In this document: positions 60,153-64,000 of the stretch, piece by piece
Layout: each line of letters begins with the position of its first letter
Numbering within the stretch: the stretch's first letter is position 1
NCBI RefSeq assembly: GCF_009389715.1
Contig: NC_052394.1
Coordinates: forward strand, 23,931,399-23,995,398
Direction: 5' to 3'
DNA: 64,000 bases
Source: Phoenix dactylifera
Taxonomy: Eukaryota; Streptophyta; Magnoliopsida; Arecales; Arecaceae
Made by a program: the position numbers and the translations under genes
Notes under the pieces: model-generated
Seen by the model: only the letters and a program-made list of their open reading frames with translations
The model's database searches: none
Told to the model about the DNA's origin: nothing

Positions 60153-60463
60153 GCCACTAAGATGATAGCTCAGTGGAACTAGGCGTTGTCTTCTAACCGC
60201 ATGGTTCCAAGTTCGAATCGTCCTGCACGTCAATTAAAATATGGTGACACTGCTTGGACATAGGATCTAGAAGCGCTTGTTGGTCCGCTGGTAGCTTTAG
60301 TGGTGCCAGGTGTAATGTACTCACCCTTGGATGGGGAGGATATCAGTAAAACTTGTATGCCCGCATCGAACATTCTCCTGGCAGGGCGGAAGCCCAGTGG
60401 GGGCTGCTACGCGGGGGTGGGCTTGTCCCTTCCTCCCCCCTACCTCTCTTTTTTAGTGAAAAA
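60153..60463 (+). mobile_element. tRNA-derived SINE with 11-bp target-site duplication
   Basis: The head carries an RNA polymerase III A box TAGCTCAGTGG (60,166-60,176) and, about 45 bp later, a B box within GGTTCCAAGTTCGAATCGTC. The element ends in a short A run. AAAAAGCCAAT flanks it at 60,142-60,152 and 60,464-60,474. Length (about 310 bp), promoter boxes, A-rich end and flanking duplication together define a SINE. The tRNA part is no longer a usable tRNA gene. Confidence 0.82.
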
Positions 60464-60479
60464 AAAAAGCCAATCTGAA

Positions 60480-61748
60480 TTGTAGCTAAAGCTCCGGCAG
60501 TGATATGCAGATCAGCATGTTCTATATTTTTACAATGGGCGGCAACTGCATGCAAAGAGTAGCTGATTGCAAGTAGCAGCCAGTATTTTTACAATGGGCG
60601 ACAGTATGGTCTCAGATGTGCAAGGCGAATGCCAGATCCAGCATCGCAGACATAGCAGCTGCCATGGTGAATCATAAAAGCAGGTGCCGCCTTAGTAACG
60701 CTATCCCATTGAAGAGTGGCGCAAGTTTCTTTTCGAGGGTATCATGTAAGATAACTACGCCTTTTCCAGGAGCTCGAGCGATATCTTGCATCCATTGTTA
60801 CGCGCCCCTTGCGGTAGGACTTGGCTTTGTTACAAAGTTTGGTGATATGAATCAGCCCTCCTCCTCCTGGGATAGCAACTCTACCGGTGATTTATCAGAG
60901 TTGCCTCACACCATCCAAACGCATTATTTCTAAATGCATGCTGCTAGGAATATTACACTAGAAACCAAAATAGTTTTGTTTTACTTGCCTCACACAATTC
61001 CTATCAAACCTCCATGCCGCACAATTATCTCTCTCCCAATTCAACCTTCACAGGTACGAAGGTTGATCTCAACCAGAAAGAAAATTTCAATCCTGAGATT
61101 GGAGACCCTACCGCCCTTCAGCTCCTTGTGCTAATGTCCACCACAACAGGCTGCATAGATAGATGGAAAAGAAAAAAGACTGGGGGAGAGAATAGACTCA
61201 TAATTTAAAATTCAAGGAAAATCAATTGCATGCAATCATTCCCTATATCTGAAATTCCAGACAGGAAAATTAATGAATGAGAGTACCAAAAAAGTAGTTC
61301 AAAAATCATTTGATTTGCGGTGGTTACATGAAGGATTAATCTGAGAATAAGGTTTACACAGACCTTTGCCAAACCCTAATGTGGAAAAAAAAGCGTCTGC
61401 AATTATCATAGGTTCAGAAGAAGCACCCCTCCTGAGCGGTATGAACTAATCCAGCAAAGACCATTGGGATGGGGGCACTAAGGGAAAAAAAATAAAAGGC
61501 ACCATGAAAAAGAAAAAAAAACTCATTTACAAGTGTGCCGCAATAAACATCATATGGAACTCACCGGCAACAGGAATAAAAGTGCAGCTATGATCTTCTG
61601 TTGACTTGTTACAATGGATTGACCAATAAGACCCAAGAAAAGGCAAAGCAGGACAGACGCCAGACTATGAGAACCATGATGCAGGACTTCTGATTCCAAA
61701 TTTATCCTAGTAGTAGGGTACCAGCTTCAGCAGAGAGGCTAATAGACA
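60480..61748. other. Spacer between SINE and TASH3
   Basis: No gene is recognised. GTATTTTTACAATGGGCG occurs twice (about 60,524 and 60,583), a small direct duplication. The right end likely contains the TASH3 3' untranslated region. Confidence 0.45.
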
Positions 61749-62561
61749 TCAAGATGAACTGACATAGAGAACTGGAACAAGTCCAGCCATTTTCCCATCT
61801 CTCCCAGGCCGCTTTTTCCTCACCTATGACGAAAACAACCATGATCCAGCTTTAGATCCCATCTTTAGTTTTGACCACTACATTCTTGGTGTCAGATCAT
61901 ATCACAGAAAAACGAAATGACTTTTATATACTTACGTAGTACCAACCATCAACCTCATAATCAATCTCAACCTCTTCGCCAGCAGTCAAGCTTAACTGTA
62001 AAAGTGACATACAGTTTAAGAATTGCGATCTTTTTCAGGAAAATTGTGTTTAATCTACTACAAGATATACATAAGAAACCAAGAGAAAATTATTGCATGA
62101 AGGCAGAAAGCAGAGCATCGAGGTTACCAAGCATCTTCTCTAAGAAGCACGCATTTCTGCAGAACTGAGATGGAAATTTTGGAGGAATCTACCCATCGAA
62201 ATGTGGACTTACCTCATCATCACCACCAGCAGTGAAGTCATATAGTGCTTTCCCAAACTGTGGATTCTCAGAACCATCTGCACCGTCCTGAGATCTAGAA
62301 GTCTGAGCCTCATGCCCTGCTAAAGGATTCTCAAAGGATTCAAATCTCTGTAGAGAAGATGTTGAGTATGATGGCGGTTCTTCCCTGATCTGAACATGGA
62401 GCAAACTTATAACTTGACGATTCAACTGGATATGAAAAGATAGAGACAACTTGAAACTTGAAAGTAGGTCTAACCGGAGATCCTAGACCCTCATAAGCTG
62501 ATGATGGACCACCAAAGGAAGTGTTGCTGAGTCTACTTGACATGGTTGCCGGCTTTTGCTC
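61749..62561 (-). CDS. TASH3: TASH3, SH3-domain subunit of the TPLATE endocytic complex (3' exons only)
   Basis: TASH3 belongs to the plant TPLATE complex, an adaptor for clathrin-mediated endocytosis at the plasma membrane. Only the last four exons are assigned: 62561-62475, 62389-62213, 61995-61936 and 61823-61749, all phase 0 and together 133 codons including the stop. They encode MSSRLSNTSFGGPSSAYEGL, then IREEPPSYSTSSLQRFESFE and NPQFGKALYDFTAGGDDE, followed by LSLTAGEEVEIDYEVDGWYY and VRKKRPGRDGKMAGLVPVLY with a VSSS end. ALYDF, the DGWYY and the VPVLYV end are the SH3 core. This C-terminal SH3 domain preceded by a serine-rich linker matches Arabidopsis At2g07360. The full protein is about 1,200 residues, so most of the gene, including its N-terminal repeats, lies beyond the right edge. 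Confidence 0.9.
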
Positions 62562-64000
62562 CTGATTGGATTTAAGTTCAGATGGGTTAAAATTTCTCTT
62601 TGTTTAATTATGAGGTAAGTCTCCATTGAAGTGCTTGATATTTTACCACAATAGTATCCACTTTATCTCACGTGGCAGTGAATTTATATATCACAAAGCT
62701 ACCCAAGCTGCAAGACATAATGCTTGTACTCACATTATGCAAATATAAGGTTGAAAATTAGGTGTTCATGCCTATTTTCAAACCAAGCTGATGCCATGTA
62801 GATGAGACAAGATTCAGTTCTACATTTAAACAAGCTTGATGCCATGTAGATTAGACAAGGTTTAGTTCTACGTTTAACAAGATGCAAATAGGTCAACCGA
62901 GCAAGGATTAACTATGATGAAATTTGAACTTTCGCATCAAGAAAAAAACAATGAAGAGTTTTTTTGGAAAAAAATTCTTGCATTATTCCTGTATCATGTC
63001 CCTAAGTCCCTAAGTCCCTCATATCCTAGATGGGCAGTTGGCTACAGTTAGAATATTATGCTGCCAATACAACATATAATTATATACAACCTCATTGGTA
63101 TAATTATAATAACCTTGCCGGTTAATCTTAAAACTTCAGAAATTTTCATATGATCTACGTATGCATCTGTGACAATATAATTGATTACAGAACCAAGCAC
63201 AGTAGGGGCATAGAGAGAACTGAATGTGATTCACACAGTAATATAACAAGTTATGCGAGTAAAATTCACTATTTGTATCTTTTTTTTTTAATACACAAGA
63301 TGGTTTAAATTCAATGAATCAAGGCGAAATTCACATCATATTTGTATACTTCTGCTCTGTATCGAAGGGCAAATTGTTCCAACACAAGCCTGGCATTTCA
63401 CACCATTTGTCTAACTGAGCTTGATTTTTAGCATGCATAAATGTGAAGATGCATACAAGTTGAGCAGTAATTGATCATCAATATAAAAAAAGGTGGGACA
63501 TCCATCTATGTACTTGATATGTTTCTTGCTTGACATACACATTACCATTACATTCTAAAAAAGCATGGTCTAAATGCTGCAGAAAACTAATTGGAGGTAG
63601 GGCCATAAATAAAGATGAAGACATAGGAGAGGCTTAAAATATATTGATACGCATGCGTGGGTCTTAATAGATGTCTGCATTTAAAGGAAAAATTATAACA
63701 AATTTTTTAATACAAAGCTTTCTGGATAGTTTTCATGAACAGAATGATATGTCATCTTTTTAGAAAGGCAAAATATGGGGTACATAATATTTTTAAAAGC
63801 AAGATACATCTGCAAGAAGGGAGGAAACTTAGAAGGATCCAAATCTGGAAGCGAGTTTTTGGAGTACATGCAACACCTTAGATACATAAACTCAGAGTAA
63901 AGTATATAATGTTAATATTTGTAGTTTGGAAGCATCCAGAAGCAGGAGCAAGTTCCTGAAGTATAACACTTGCAGCAAGGTTTCTGCAACTAAACCCTCA
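62562..64000 (-). other. TASH3 intron and possible further exon at the right edge
   Basis: The long AT-rich stretch upstream of the exon starting at 62,561 behaves as an intron. Near 63,990 on the minus strand an acceptor-like GTTGCAG is followed by a frame reading NLAASVILQELAPASGCFQT, which then runs into a stop. It could be an upstream exon or chance; I cannot match it to TASH3 with confidence. Confidence 0.3.

Noticed and set aside
59874-60182. 102-codon plus-strand frame divergent from the DUF962 gene
   Set aside because: No family resemblance and its end runs into the SINE. More likely promoter DNA read by chance.
60163-60235. Possible tRNA gene
   Set aside because: A and B boxes are present but the cloverleaf stems do not pair, and it is embedded in a 310-bp element with target duplications, so it is a SINE head.

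Overview
This is nuclear DNA from a flowering plant, most likely a commelinid monocot and probably a palm. The signs are intron-rich genes that match conserved plant families (PCNA, WLIM2, reticulon-like B, DET2, DEX1, TASH3), GC-rich single-exon coding regions as in monocots (DET2, the GH17-like gene, the DUF962 gene), long AT-rich spacers, and plant LTR, LINE, SINE and MITE debris. The palm assignment is an impression from gene style and retroelement sequence, not a proof. Exon boundaries were worked out by hand from splice signals, reading phase and family conservation.

Left part (1-25.2 kb): a decayed enolase-3 gene (+) runs off the left edge. It is followed by a run of minus-strand genes: PCNA (sliding clamp, with an E2F-rich promoter), a WLIM2-type LIM protein, a reticulon-like B protein, a single-exon GH17 beta-1,3-glucanase homologue that appears to have lost both catalytic glutamates, and a GIL1/DUF641 protein with one 104-bp intron. 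The spacers hold a gypsy-type gag fossil and a solo LTR with a perfect 5-bp target duplication.

Middle part (25-46 kb): a spacer with a short TRIM-like solo LTR; a small MEE59-like gene (+) whose 3.5-kb second intron contains a 1,235-bp solo LTR with its own 30-bp tandem array; the brassinosteroid enzyme gene DET2 (+); and a membrane-anchored HAD-family protein (-) whose start codon lies in a small exon 1.4 kb upstream of the next coding exon. Beyond it are a ~345-bp tandem duplication, a 5'-truncated LINE with 11-bp target duplications, and a 3' fragment of a SKI2/DExH11 RNA helicase gene split by a ~470-bp pyrimidine tract.

Right part (46-64 kb): a complete 13-exon DEX1 gene (+) with one GC-AG intron and a nested MITE; a single-exon DUF962/Mpo1-like gene (-); a tRNA-derived SINE with 11-bp target duplications; and the last exons of the TPLATE-complex gene TASH3 (-), which continues past the right edge.

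The genes do not form one pathway. They are ordinary housekeeping and developmental plant genes: replication, actin bundling, ER shaping, cell wall, brassinosteroid synthesis, pollen exine and endocytosis. I found no previously undescribed multi-gene system. The most unusual items are the catalytically altered GH17 protein, the cleanly delimited solo LTRs, and the two gene relics.
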